The notes beneath the pieces are model-generated. The model was not told the DNA's origin. It did not search any database and worked only from the letters and a program-made list of their open reading frames with translations. The position numbers were made by a program, and so were the translations under genes. 10,053 bases of DNA from JBFWVD01 sp050246915 (GTDB lineage: Bacteria; Actinomycetota; Acidimicrobiia; Acidimicrobiales; Ilumatobacteraceae). The stretch lies in the NCBI GenBank assembly GCA_050246915.1, contig JBFWVD010000132.1, positions 1 to 10,053 on the forward strand, given 5' to 3'. Below are positions 4,560 to 10,053 of this stretch, piece by piece (position 1 is the first letter of the stretch; every line of letters begins with the position of its first letter).

Positions 4560-7241
4560 TCACGCGTCTCTGGGATCGAGCACGTCGGGGTCGATCTCGT
4601 GGCGGCGGATCGCCGCGGCCACGACGTCGCTCGCCACGTCGCCGGTTTGGACAAGGGCGTGCAAGCTGGCCACCACGATGTGTCCGGCATCCACCTCGAA
4701 GTGGTGACGAAGCGCGGCGCGAGTGTCGGAGAGACCAAAGCCGTCGGTACCGAGCGGGACGAACGGTTGTGGGACCCAACGACCGATCTGGTCGGGCACC
4801 GCTTTGACGAAGTCCGTGACCGCGACGATCGGCCCGTCCACGTCAGCGAGCACCTCGGCGAGGTACGACAGCCGTGGCGGATCGGTGGGATGAAGCCTGT
4901 TCCACCGCTCGACAATGAGCGCGTCGTCACGCAGCTGTTTGTAGCTGGTCGCGCTCCAGACATCGGCTGCCACGTCGTACTCAGCAGCCAGCAGGCGTTG
5001 GGCTTCGAGGGCCGCCAACATCGCCGTGCCGCTGGCGAGGAGCTGCAAGCGATGGGGACGTTCGGGGGCTGCCTGGTACCGGTAGAGGCCGCGAACGATG
5101 CCGTCGCGCGAGTCGGCGGGCTTCGGGGGCATCGGGTAGGTCTCGTTGTAGAGCGTGATGTAGTAGAAGACGTCCTCCGGCGCGTCGCCGTACATTCGGC
5201 GCATGCCGTCGTCGACGATCACCGCGAGCTCGTAGGCGAAGGCCGGATCGTACGCACGGCAGTTCGGGACGGTGGCGGCCCACGCGTGACTGTAGCCGTC
5301 GGCATGTTGGAGGCCTTCGCCCTGCAGCGTGGTACGTCCGGCTGTCGCCGCCATGAGGAAGCCGCGGCCACGCATGTCTCCCAAGGCCCAGATCAAGTCG
5401 CCAAGCCGGTGGAAACCGAACATCGAGTAGAAGACGAAGAACGGAACCATCGGTTCACCCCAGGTCGCATACGCGGTCGAGGCGGCGATGAACGAAGCCA
5501 TCGATCCTGCCTCGGTGATTCCCTCCTCGAGGATCTGGCCATCGGCCGATTCTGTGTAGCTGAGCAGCATGTCCGCATCGACTGCCTCGTATCGTTGGCC
5601 TGACGGCGCGTAGATCTTGGACTGCCGGAACAGGGCGTCGATGCCGAAGGTGCGAGCCTCGTCCGGGATGATCGGCACAACTCGGCGGCCCAGTTCGGGA
5701 TCGCGCAACAGGTTCCTCAGGAGTCGGGTGAACGCCGATGTGGTGGATGACGCGATCTTGCCGCCGGTCCCTGCCAGCAGTTCACGAAAGGGCTCCTCTG
5801 TCGGCAGCTGGAGTGTCTTGGGCCGAACCACGCGAGCAGGGAGAAGGCCGCCGAGAACACTGCGGCGGTCCATGAGATATTGGTGCTCCTCGGAATCTCG
5901 GCCCGGCCGCACGTAGGGGGGGAGCTCGGCGGCGAGTTGTGCGTCGGTGATGGGGAGCTCGAGTCGGTCGCGGAACGTCTTCAGCTCGCCCTCGGACATC
6001 TTCTTCATCTGGTGAGTGGCGTTGCGCGCCTCGAAACCCGATCCGAGTGACCAGCCCTTGACCGTCTTGGCGAGAACGACGGTCGGCGCGCCGCGATGAT
6101 CGACCGCTGCATGGTACGCGGCGTAGACCTTTCGGGGATCGTGGCCGCCGCGGCGTAGGCGTCGCAAGTCGTCGTCGGAGAGATGCTCCACGAGGGCCCG
6201 GAGTTCCGGAGCGGGACCGAAGAAGTGTTCGCGGATGTACGATCCCGCCTCGACCCGGAACTTCTGGAACTCACCGTCGACGGTGGCGTTCATCTTGGCG
6301 ACGAGCGCGCCGTCGGTGTCACGGGCGAGCAGGTCGTCCCACTCGCGACCCCAGACCACCTTGATGACGTTCCATCCCGCGCCTCGGTACAAGGCCTCCA
6401 GCTCCTGGATGACCTTGCCGTTTCCGCGTACAGGTCCATCCAGGCGCTGCAGGTTGCAGTTGACCACGAAGATGAGGTTGTCGAGCCGCTCGCGCCCGGC
6501 GAACGCCAGCGCGGCCAAGCTCTCGGGCTCGTCCATCTCACCGTCCCCGACGAAGCACCACACCTTTGATGCGCTGGTGTCGACGATGCCGCGAGCGTGC
6601 AGGTAGCGGTTGAACCGTGCCTGGTACGCAGCGGCCAGTGGTCCGAGGCCCATGGAGACGGTCGGGTACTCCCAGAAGTTGCTTCGCTTGGGGTGCGGAT
6701 AACTGGGCAGCCCGCCGCCACCAACCTCCTGTCGGAACCGGTCGAGCTGAGCCTCGTCGAGACGACCCTCGAGGAAGGCGCGTGCGTACATGCCGGGTGA
6801 TGCATGGCCCTGAAAGAAGACCTGGTCGCCGAAGCCGCCGTCAGACTTGCCGTGGAAGAAATGGTTGAAGCCCACCTCGTACAGGGTCGCAGCCGAAGCG
6901 TACGTGGCAAGATGGCCGCCGATGCCGTCGAAGCGGTGGTTTGCCCGGGTCACCATCACGGCCGCGTTCCAGCGGATGAGGTGTCGGATCCGCCGCTCGA
7001 TCCTCTCGTCACCGGGCATCGGTGGCTCGTCGGCGTTGGGGATCGTGTTGACGTAGTCGGTCACGGTGATCGTGGCGAGGTCGATGCCGAGATCGTCGGC
7101 CCGACCGAGCACCCGCAACAGCACGTCGCGAGCACGAGCCTTGCCCAGGCTCGCGGAGAGATCATCGAGCGAATCGAGCCATTCCTGCGAGCGACCTGGG
7201 TCGGGGTCCGGGATCTGACCAAGGAACTGATACCGGTTCAC
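4560..7241 (-). CDS. aceE: pyruvate dehydrogenase E1 component, homodimeric type
   Basis: This 893-residue enzyme decarboxylates pyruvate with thiamine diphosphate and passes the acetyl group to the lipoyl domain of E2. The thiamine diphosphate motif is GDGEMDEPES at 232-241, closing with N261-C-N263. Segments matching E. coli AceE along its length include GGHLATYASAATLYEVGFNH, FFQGHASPGMYARAFLEGRL, YPTVSMGLGP, NCNLQRLDGPVRGNGK, IIPDEARTFG, EGITEAGSMASF, GEGLQHADGYSH (the active-site His equivalent to H640) and GTDGFGLSDTRAALRHHFEVDA near the C-terminus. Length and both ends agree with the family, so it appears intact. The start is GTG 7241, which overlaps the hemerythrin stop in GTGA (7238-7241). 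There is no independent strong Shine-Dalgarno, implying coupled translation. No E2 or E3 gene is in the window, so partners must be encoded elsewhere. Confidence 0.96.
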   Translation of the reverse strand: MNRYQFLGQIPDPDPGRSQEWLDSLDDLSASLGKARARDVLLRVLGRADDLGIDLATITVTDYVNTIPNADEPPMPGDERIERRIRHLIRWNAAVMVTRANHRFDGIGGHLATYASAATLYEVGFNHFFHGKSDGGFGDQVFFQGHASPGMYARAFLEGRLDEAQLDRFRQEVGGGGLPSYPHPKRSNFWEYPTVSMGLGPLAAAYQARFNRYLHARGIVDTSASKVWCFVGDGEMDEPESLAALAFAGRERLDNLIFVVNCNLQRLDGPVRGNGKVIQELEALYRGAGWNVIKVVWGREWDDLLARDTDGALVAKMNATVDGEFQKFRVEAGSYIREHFFGPAPELRALVEHLSDDDLRRLRRGGHDPRKVYAAYHAAVDHRGAPTVVLAKTVKGWSLGSGFEARNATHQMKKMSEGELKTFRDRLELPITDAQLAAELPPYVRPGRDSEEHQYLMDRRSVLGGLLPARVVRPKTLQLPTEEPFRELLAGTGGKIASSTTSAFTRLLRNLLRDPELGRRVVPIIPDEARTFGIDALFRQSKIYAPSGQRYEAVDADMLLSYTESADGQILEEGITEAGSMASFIAASTAYATWGEPMVPFFVFYSMFGFHRLGDLIWALGDMRGRGFLMAATAGRTTLQGEGLQHADGYSHAWAATVPNCRAYDPAFAYELAVIVDDGMRRMYGDAPEDVFYYITLYNETYPMPPKPADSRDGIVRGLYRYQAAPERPHRLQLLASGTAMLAALEAQRLLAAEYDVAADVWSATSYKQLRDDALIVERWNRLHPTDPPRLSYLAEVLADVDGPIVAVTDFVKAVPDQIGRWVPQPFVPLGTDGFGLSDTRAALRHHFEVDAGHIVVASLHALVQTGDVASDVVAAAIRRHEIDPDVLDPRDA

Positions 7242-7726
7242 GAGGGCGACGCCCCGGTCACGACGGCGGCGGGTGACGCCGGCCCTTCGGCGTGCCAGAC
7301 AGCATCGACGGCCCGATGAGCGAGTTCGATCTCATCCCATTGTTCGGGGTCGAGTGCGTGGAAGATGTGAGGGAACAGGTCGTATTCCTCGTCGTCGATG
7401 TGAGTGGCCAGCAACCGCAACGCCGCGGCGACCTGGGTTCCGGCCAGACCGTCGGCCAACCAACGGCGCAGGTCCTCGTGCTCACTGCACAGGATCTCGA
7501 TCTGGTCGGCAAGCGGCCCGAGCGACCTCGCCTGGTCGAACAATCCGATCTCTTCCTTCGCGGCATGCTTCTGGAGAAGCAGCACGAACTCGGCGAACAC
7601 GGACGCGGCGTCGACACCGCTGTGAAGCGCGTGGTGCAGCACATCGCTGTAGTCGAGAAGGCGGCGGTGTTCGGCAGCCAGTTCCGCCGTAGGTCCAGAT
7701 CGTCGGCAGCCGCAGTAGTCGCACAT
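7238..7726 (-). CDS. hemerythrin (HHE cation-binding) domain protein
   Basis: This 162-residue four-helix protein would bind a non-heme di-iron centre that can carry or sense O2 or NO. Candidate ligands in order are H20, H54 and E58 (H-AAK-E), H83 (EHEDL), and H109 and E113 (H-IDD-E), the usual hemerythrin pattern. The N-terminus MCDYCGC is rich in Cys (C2, C5, C7) and resembles the MCDYCGCR start I associate with actinobacterial hemerythrins. It could bind a metal or act in redox; that is inference. The start ATG 7726 has AAGGAGG (7735-7741) 8 bases upstream. It heads a leftward operon and its TGA overlaps the aceE GTG, which ties its translation to the E1 subunit. The C-terminus after 145 is Ala/Pro-rich and probably flexible. 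Confidence 0.92.
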   Translation of the reverse strand: MCDYCGCRRSGPTAELAAEHRRLLDYSDVLHHALHSGVDAASVFAEFVLLLQKHAAKEEIGLFDQARSLGPLADQIEILCSEHEDLRRWLADGLAGTQVAAALRLLATHIDDEEYDLFPHIFHALDPEQWDEIELAHRAVDAVWHAEGPASPAAVVTGASPS

Positions 7727-7800
7727 TGTTCCGTCCTCCTTCAGAGAGGTATAGTTCTGTTTTTTACTAGAAAATTTTTCGTGACTCAGAGGGAGCGACC
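7727..7800. promoter_or_regulatory. AT-rich divergent promoter region between hemerythrin and a micro-protein
   Basis: The stretch 7750-7780 is strikingly AT-rich. Rightward, TATAGT at 7750-7755 is a good -10 with TTGTTC (7726-7731) 18 bases upstream as a weak -35. It would give a leader of about 40 bases before GTG 7801. Leftward, the complementary strand contains ACTATA, which may serve the hemerythrin gene. GAAAATTTTTC (7770-7780) is a perfect odd palindrome around a central T and could be an operator half or simply an AT tract. The regulator is not visible in the window. Confidence 0.45.
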
Positions 7801-7956
7801 GTGAGCAGAAATCGTGGCATCATGTCTCGGCCAGGTCGCAAGGCGCGTCGAGGCGATCACCAGACTCATCCCGCGATGCAAGCGAACCTGCTCATGGGCA
7901 GCGTCGTGGTGCTGCTGTTGCTCCTCGCGCTGCTCAGCACGATCGGCGGTCGATGA
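7801..7956 (+). CDS. 51-residue single-pass membrane micro-protein
   Basis: GTG 7801 is followed by 50 more codons to TGA at 7954-7956. A purine-rich ribosome site AGAGGGAG (7788-7795) lies 5 bases before the start, and a TATAGT -10 lies upstream. The protein has a basic, polar first half with RPGRKARRGDHQTHP (10-24), then a strong hydrophobic segment at about 29-48 containing GSVVVLLLLLALLS, and ends IGGR. This predicts a tail-anchored or single-pass membrane peptide with a cytoplasmic N-terminus. I know no family match. It is divergent from hemerythrin and convergent with ahpC, 35 bases apart. A Leu-rich frame in GC-rich DNA can arise by chance, but promoter, ribosome site and topology agree. 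Confidence 0.6.
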   Translation: MSRNRGIMSRPGRKARRGDHQTHPAMQANLLMGSVVVLLLLLALLSTIGGR

Positions 7957-7991
7957 TGAATCCGTTCCGTTCGGGACGAGCACGGCCGCGA

Positions 7992-8555
7992 TCAGATCTT
8001 TCCGACCAGGTCCAATGACGGAACGAGTGTCTTGTCACCCTCATTCCACGCGGCAGGGCAGACCTCGCCCGGATGAGCGGCGACGTGTTGCGCGGCCTTG
8101 ACCTTGCGCAACAGCTCGGCTGCATCGCGACCGATGCCACCGGCCGTGACCTCGACGATCTGGATCGTGCCCGACGGGTCGATGACGAAGCTCCCACGAT
8201 CGGCAAGACCTTCGCTCTCGATCATCACCTCGAAGTTGCGGCTGATGGTGCCGGTCGGATCGCCGATCATCGGATACTCGAGCTTGCCGATGGCGTCGGA
8301 GGAGTCGTGCCACGCCTTGTGGGTGAAATGGGTGTCGGTCGAGACCGAGTAGATCTCGACGCCGATACGCCGGAACTCGTCGTAGTGGTCGGCCAGATCG
8401 CGCAGCTCGGTCGGACACACGAAGGTGAAGTCGGCGGGGTAGAAGAACACCACCGACCACTTGCCTCGCAGATCGGCGTCGCTGACATCGACGAACCGTC
8501 CGTCGTGGAACGCGGTGGCGTGGAACGGCTTCACTTCGGTGTTGATGAGTGACAT
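7992..8555 (-). CDS. ahpC: alkyl hydroperoxide reductase C, typical 2-Cys peroxiredoxin
   Basis: The 187-residue enzyme reduces H2O2, organic peroxides and peroxynitrite. The peroxidatic Cys is C47 in PADFTFVCPTEL (40-51), with T44 also conserved. The resolving Cys is C166 in GEVCPAAW (163-170). Positions and length agree almost exactly with E. coli AhpC (C46 and C165, 187 residues). The start ATG 8555 is fixed by AGGAGG (8561-8566) at 5 bases; the open frame continues 60 codons upstream, but that translation is Arg/Ser/Pro-rich and unlike the family. Its reductase (AhpF, AhpD or a thioredoxin) is not in the window. It follows the SufB-SufT chimera on the same strand after 79 bases, so it may share the ferredoxin transcript or have its own promoter in that gap. 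Confidence 0.95.
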   Translation of the reverse strand: MSLINTEVKPFHATAFHDGRFVDVSDADLRGKWSVVFFYPADFTFVCPTELRDLADHYDEFRRIGVEIYSVSTDTHFTHKAWHDSSDAIGKLEYPMIGDPTGTISRNFEVMIESEGLADRGSFVIDPSGTIQIVEVTAGGIGRDAAELLRKVKAAQHVAAHPGEVCPAAWNEGDKTLVPSLDLVGKI

Positions 8556-8634
8556 GGCTGCCTCCTGATACGGCTGGGGAATGAATGGTCGATGGGACCT
8601 GCGATGGCTCGGCGTGGCTTCGGCCCGGTGCTGC

Positions 8635-9237
8635 TCACAGCATGCCGAGTTCGAGTCGGGCCGCTTCGGACATCCGGTCGATCGTCCACGGCGGGCTCCA
8701 CACGAGTGTGACGTCGGGATGGTTCTGGACCGCATCGGAGAAGAAACAGAAGATCACGCCGACCTCGGCAAGGCGGGTTTTGAACGTCGTCGCGACCGAT
8801 ACCGAGTCGATGATCGCGTCCACTGCGACGCCCGACAGGCGTTCCTGTACAGCGAGGTAGATGCCGAGCTTGTCGAACACCCGAACCATCGGATCGACGT
8901 CATCCAGGCTGTCCGGCCCAGATCCCATCGGCTTCGGTGCCGCCCAGTAGCTCATGGCCTGGTAGTCGATGGCCTCGTGGTGCACGTTGGGCCAGGTGGG
9001 TTCGTCCAACGTCACGAAGTGGCGGTACGCCGCGAGACGCCATTCCAGCAACCACTCAGGCTCGGCTTTCTTCGCCGAGATCAGTCGAACGATGTCCTCG
9101 TTGAGGCCCTTCGGCGCGATCTCGGTGTCGAGATCGGTGGAGAACCCGTATCGGTACTCCCCGTCGATGAACCCGTGGATGCCGCTGTTCGTGACCGGCG
9201 CCGCGAGCGCGACCGCATCTGAGGTAGGCGCGCTCAT
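8635..9237 (-). CDS. chimeric SufB N-terminus joined to SufT/MIP18 C-terminus (deletion remnant or novel fusion)
   Basis: This is an intact 200-codon frame made of two families. Residues 1-175 are the SufB N-terminal region. YRYGFSTDLDTEIAPKGLNE (28-47), ISAKKAEPEWLLEWRLAAYR (53-72) and GVAVDAIIDSVSVATTFKTR (136-155) followed by AEVGVIFC match SufB of the SufBCD Fe-S scaffold. Normal SufB is roughly 470-490 residues, so its whole beta-helix core is missing. Residues 176-200, VTLVWSPPWTIDRMSEAARL then ELGML, are the terminal strand and PPWT...MSE helix of SufT/PaaD-like (MIP18, DUF59) proteins. The join lies at HPD-V (about 8710-8721). Common actinobacterial suf order is sufB-D-C-S-U-T, so one in-frame deletion from sufB into sufT explains it. 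It cannot work as a SufB scaffold. Start ATG 9237 overlaps the ferredoxin stop (ATGA). It may be non-functional or a repurposed protein. Confidence 0.8.
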   Translation of the reverse strand: MSAPTSDAVALAAPVTNSGIHGFIDGEYRYGFSTDLDTEIAPKGLNEDIVRLISAKKAEPEWLLEWRLAAYRHFVTLDEPTWPNVHHEAIDYQAMSYWAAPKPMGSGPDSLDDVDPMVRVFDKLGIYLAVQERLSGVAVDAIIDSVSVATTFKTRLAEVGVIFCFFSDAVQNHPDVTLVWSPPWTIDRMSEAARLELGML

Positions 9238-9497
9238 TCGACTTCGATGAAGATGCACTCGCCCGGGCATTCCTCGGCCGCTTCGATCACGCTGTCCATG
9301 CTCTTGTCTGGGATCCGGGCCATACCAGCTGATCCAGCCGGATTCGTCACGCCGTCGAAGCGCGTCTCGGTGCCGAAGTTCGACGCCGACTCCATGACGT
9401 AGAACAGGCCATCATCCTGACCGAAGAACACGTCGGGGGCGATCTCCTCGCACAGCCCGTCTCCAGTGCACAGGTCCTGATCGATCCACACCTTCAT
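9234..9497 (-). CDS. small ferredoxin, [3Fe-4S] or Asp-ligated [4Fe-4S] type
   Basis: The 87-residue electron carrier starts MKVWIDQDLCTGDGLCEEIA and ends with EECPGECIFIE. Cluster ligands are C10, C16 and C77 (followed by Pro). Where a 4Fe-4S ferredoxin has its second Cys there is D13, giving C-x2-D-x2-C. That pattern is found in 3Fe-4S ferredoxins of actinobacterial P450 systems and in Pyrococcus ferredoxin, where the Asp ligates a 4Fe-4S cluster. C81 is an extra Cys. The central segment 35-64 (SASNFGTETRFDG...) is longer than in the smallest members. ATG 9497 has GAGGAG (9503-9508) 5 bases upstream. It is first in the cluster with the SufB-SufT chimera and ahpC and overlaps the chimera start by four bases. 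No P450 or other partner is present, so the electron acceptor is unknown. Confidence 0.93.
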   Translation of the reverse strand: MKVWIDQDLCTGDGLCEEIAPDVFFGQDDGLFYVMESASNFGTETRFDGVTNPAGSAGMARIPDKSMDSVIEAAEECPGECIFIEVE

Positions 9498-9508
9498 GCG
9501 ATCTCCTC

Positions 9509-9560
9509 ACTCAACGCCTGCATACGATTATATACAGTGAGAGATAGAAATATGGCGTTC
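9509..9560. promoter_or_regulatory. promoter region of the ferredoxin operon
   Basis: On the leftward strand TATAAT lies at 9527-9532, a perfect -10 that places transcription start about 10-15 bases before the ribosome site GAGGAG. No clear -35 is seen at 16-18 bases, but the surrounding DNA is AT-rich for this genome. TAGAAATAT at 9545-9553 repeats exactly the 9-mer in the stress-protein/glycosylase promoter (2831-2839). Confidence 0.55.
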
Positions 9561-9567
9561 AGTGGAG

Positions 9568-9573
9568 TATTGT
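9568..9573 (+). promoter_or_regulatory. -10 box of a possible leaderless rightward transcript
   Basis: TATTGT is followed by six bases and then GTG at 9580. This is the same geometry as before the glycosylase gene (2854-2866). It supports the start of a rightward gene at 9580, although what follows is only a 29-codon frame. Confidence 0.35.
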
Positions 9574-9579
9574 GTCGTC

Positions 9580-9669
9580 GTGGACGTGACTCGGGCTGAC
9601 GAAGGCGATTCGGCTGCACTCTGGCCGCTCGGCCGCGAAGCACGGCCGCTCGGTGGTGACCCTCGATGA
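9580..9669 (+). pseudogene. 29-codon ORF, possible remnant of an Rrf2-type regulator start
   Basis: GTG 9580 opens a short frame beginning VDVTRADEGDSAALW and stopping at 9667-9669. The first residues resemble the start of Rrf2-family regulators (generic form M-x-(L/V)-T-x-x-A-D-Y-A-(I/V)-R-A), and an adjacent frame supplies KAIR at the position where YAIR would be expected, so a small indel could have broken it. Rrf2 regulators often control globin or Fe-S genes and would fit here. The match is short and I hold it weakly; a leader peptide or chance frame are equally possible. Confidence 0.2.
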
Positions 9670-9842
9670 CGCCGACGATGTCGGGATCTTCGTGCGCCAG
9701 TTCTACGCACAGGTGTCACGCGACGACCTGTTGGGTCCCGTGTTCGACCAAGTCGCCGATACTCGACTGGGCACAGCACTTGCCGAAGCTGACCGCGTTC
9801 TGGTGTCGAGCCCTGTCCCGTCTGGCACAAGTCCGAAACTGA
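9653..9842 (+). pseudogene. truncated, frameshifted group III globin remnant
   Basis: From GTG 9653 one frame reads DDVGIFVRQFYAQVSRDDLL then GPVFDQVADT, the N-terminal half of a group III truncated hemoglobin. The +1 frame from 9765 continues in register with DWAQHLPKLTAFWCRAL, the next conserved block of that family, then drifts and stops at 9840-9842. A single extra base close to 9764 explains the break. The remaining half, including the proximal heme-ligating His of helix F, is not found in any frame up to 9950, so even with the frame corrected no normal heme pocket would form. Group III globins bind O2 or NO and would fit the hemerythrin and stress-gene setting. No Shine-Dalgarno precedes GTG 9653. 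It is best read as a decayed gene, with sequencing error possible for the frameshift but not for the missing end. Confidence 0.75.
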
Positions 9843-9921
9843 CGTGTTCCCGGGCGGGCACGGAGAGACGGACACGCCGTCCTGACGTCAAACGCACCAG
9901 CCTCATAGCTGAAAAAGGACA

Positions 9922-9937
9922 GGACAACTAGTAGTCC
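9922..9937. promoter_or_regulatory. 16-bp near-perfect palindrome upstream of the last gene
   Basis: GGACAACTAGTAGTCC is symmetrical except for one A/A pair (positions 9926 and 9933), centred on ACTAGT. It lies 16 bases before ATG 9954, a natural operator position. Its GGAC/GTCC arms recall, but do not match in spacing, the DosR-type box of mycobacteria. No regulator is assigned. Confidence 0.4.
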
Positions 9938-9953
9938 AACCGAAAGGATCGAC

Positions 9954-10053
9954 ATGAGAAGCACGTCCAGCGCTTCACGGCCATCCACCCGTCGAGGTGA
10001 GATCATGAAGCCCTGCATCCTGGTCCAGCGGATCTACGATCGCGCTGACCTGT
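9954..10053 (+). CDS. 5' end of an unidentified gene (truncated by the window)
   Basis: The frame opens at ATG 9954 with AAGGA (9944-9948) 5 bases upstream and stays open for 33 codons to the edge. A second in-frame ATG at 10005 also has a good site, AGGTGA (9995-10000), 4 bases away, and starts MKPCILVQRIYDRADL. The first 17 codons are Ser/Arg-rich and unconvincing, so the later start may be the true one. The product is not recognised. A palindrome at 9922-9937 sits just upstream. Confidence 0.4.
   Translation, partial: MRSTSSASRPSTRRGEIMKPCILVQRIYDRADL

Noticed and set aside
4397..4963. 188-codon leftward frame that contains the 44-codon micro-protein at its end
   Set aside because: Most of it overlaps aceE out of frame and looks like shadow sequence. 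Only the part after the AGGAGG-GTG at 4531 is supported.
4083..5603. 506-codon open frame on the + strand
   Set aside because: It lies antisense to aceE and the DUF488 gene, both strongly recognisable. Its translation has no family features and is a codon-bias shadow.
8556..8735. 60-codon N-terminal extension of AhpC
   Set aside because: The extension is Arg/Ser/Pro-rich, overlaps the end of the SufB-SufT chimera, and a perfect AGGAGG stands before ATG 8555, which gives the family's normal length.
9238..9270. 11-residue extension of the SufB-SufT chimera upstream of ATG 9237
   Set aside because: It lies inside the ferredoxin gene, and the ATGA overlap gives a better start that matches the beginning of SufB-like proteins.
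9843..9931. continuation of the first globin frame to a stop near 9931
   Set aside because: After VADT that frame loses all globin similarity, whereas the +1 frame continues it. The tail is Arg/Thr-rich read-through.
9922..9937. a true DosR box
   Set aside because: The mycobacterial consensus has GGGACT and AGTCCC arms two bases apart. Here the arms are GGAC/GTCC eight bases apart, so only a generic palindrome is claimed.
9716..10018. 100-codon leftward frame with a hydrophobic run (SILSVGLLVVLSFFSYEAGA)
   Set aside because: It overlaps the globin remnant and the start of the last rightward gene. Its second half is Arg-rich shadow sequence, there is no ribosome site before its ATG, and the hydrophobic run is the complement of a purine-rich spacer.

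Overview
The window is GC-rich DNA with actinobacterial character. Several starts are GTG, two promoters look leaderless (TANNNT box six bases before GTG), tandem-domain universal stress proteins are present, and the pyruvate dehydrogenase E1 is the single-chain AceE type with the GSGFEARNATHQMKK signature that I know from actinobacterial AceE. A class such as Acidimicrobiia is possible, but I cannot fix it from the sequence. There is no CRISPR array, rRNA, tRNA, transposase or replication origin that I can recognise.

Layout, left to right. Positions 1-70 may hold the last codons of a rightward gene and a hairpin. From 158 to 2814 three leftward genes follow: a DksA/TraR-type zinc-finger regulator and two tandem-domain universal stress proteins. 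The two stress proteins are paralogues of each other. The first (593-1600) carries two compensating one-base shifts in its second domain. A rightward AlkA-type DNA glycosylase (2866-3807) faces a leftward operon that reads, in transcription order, hemerythrin (7726-7238), aceE (7241-4560), a 44-residue membrane micro-protein with a perfect Shine-Dalgarno (4531-4397) and a DUF488 protein (4413-3826). Several of these genes overlap by a few bases. A rightward 51-residue single-pass membrane micro-protein (7801-7956) is transcribed divergently from hemerythrin.

A second leftward cluster runs ferredoxin (9497-9234), a chimera of the SufB N-terminus and the SufT C-terminus (9237-8635), and a 2-Cys peroxiredoxin AhpC (8555-7992). 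The right edge (9568-9953) looks decayed: a leaderless start followed by a 29-codon ORF, a frameshifted and truncated group III globin, and a 16-bp palindrome before a gene that runs out of the window.

Taken together this is a stress and low-oxygen/redox island. Stress proteins and a DksA-like regulator would adjust expression and metabolism, hemerythrin and globin would handle O2 or NO, AhpC removes peroxides, ferredoxin carries electrons, AlkA repairs alkylated bases, and AceE feeds acetyl-CoA production. The parts least like textbook annotation are the two micro-proteins, the hemerythrin-aceE coupling and the SufB-SufT chimera.
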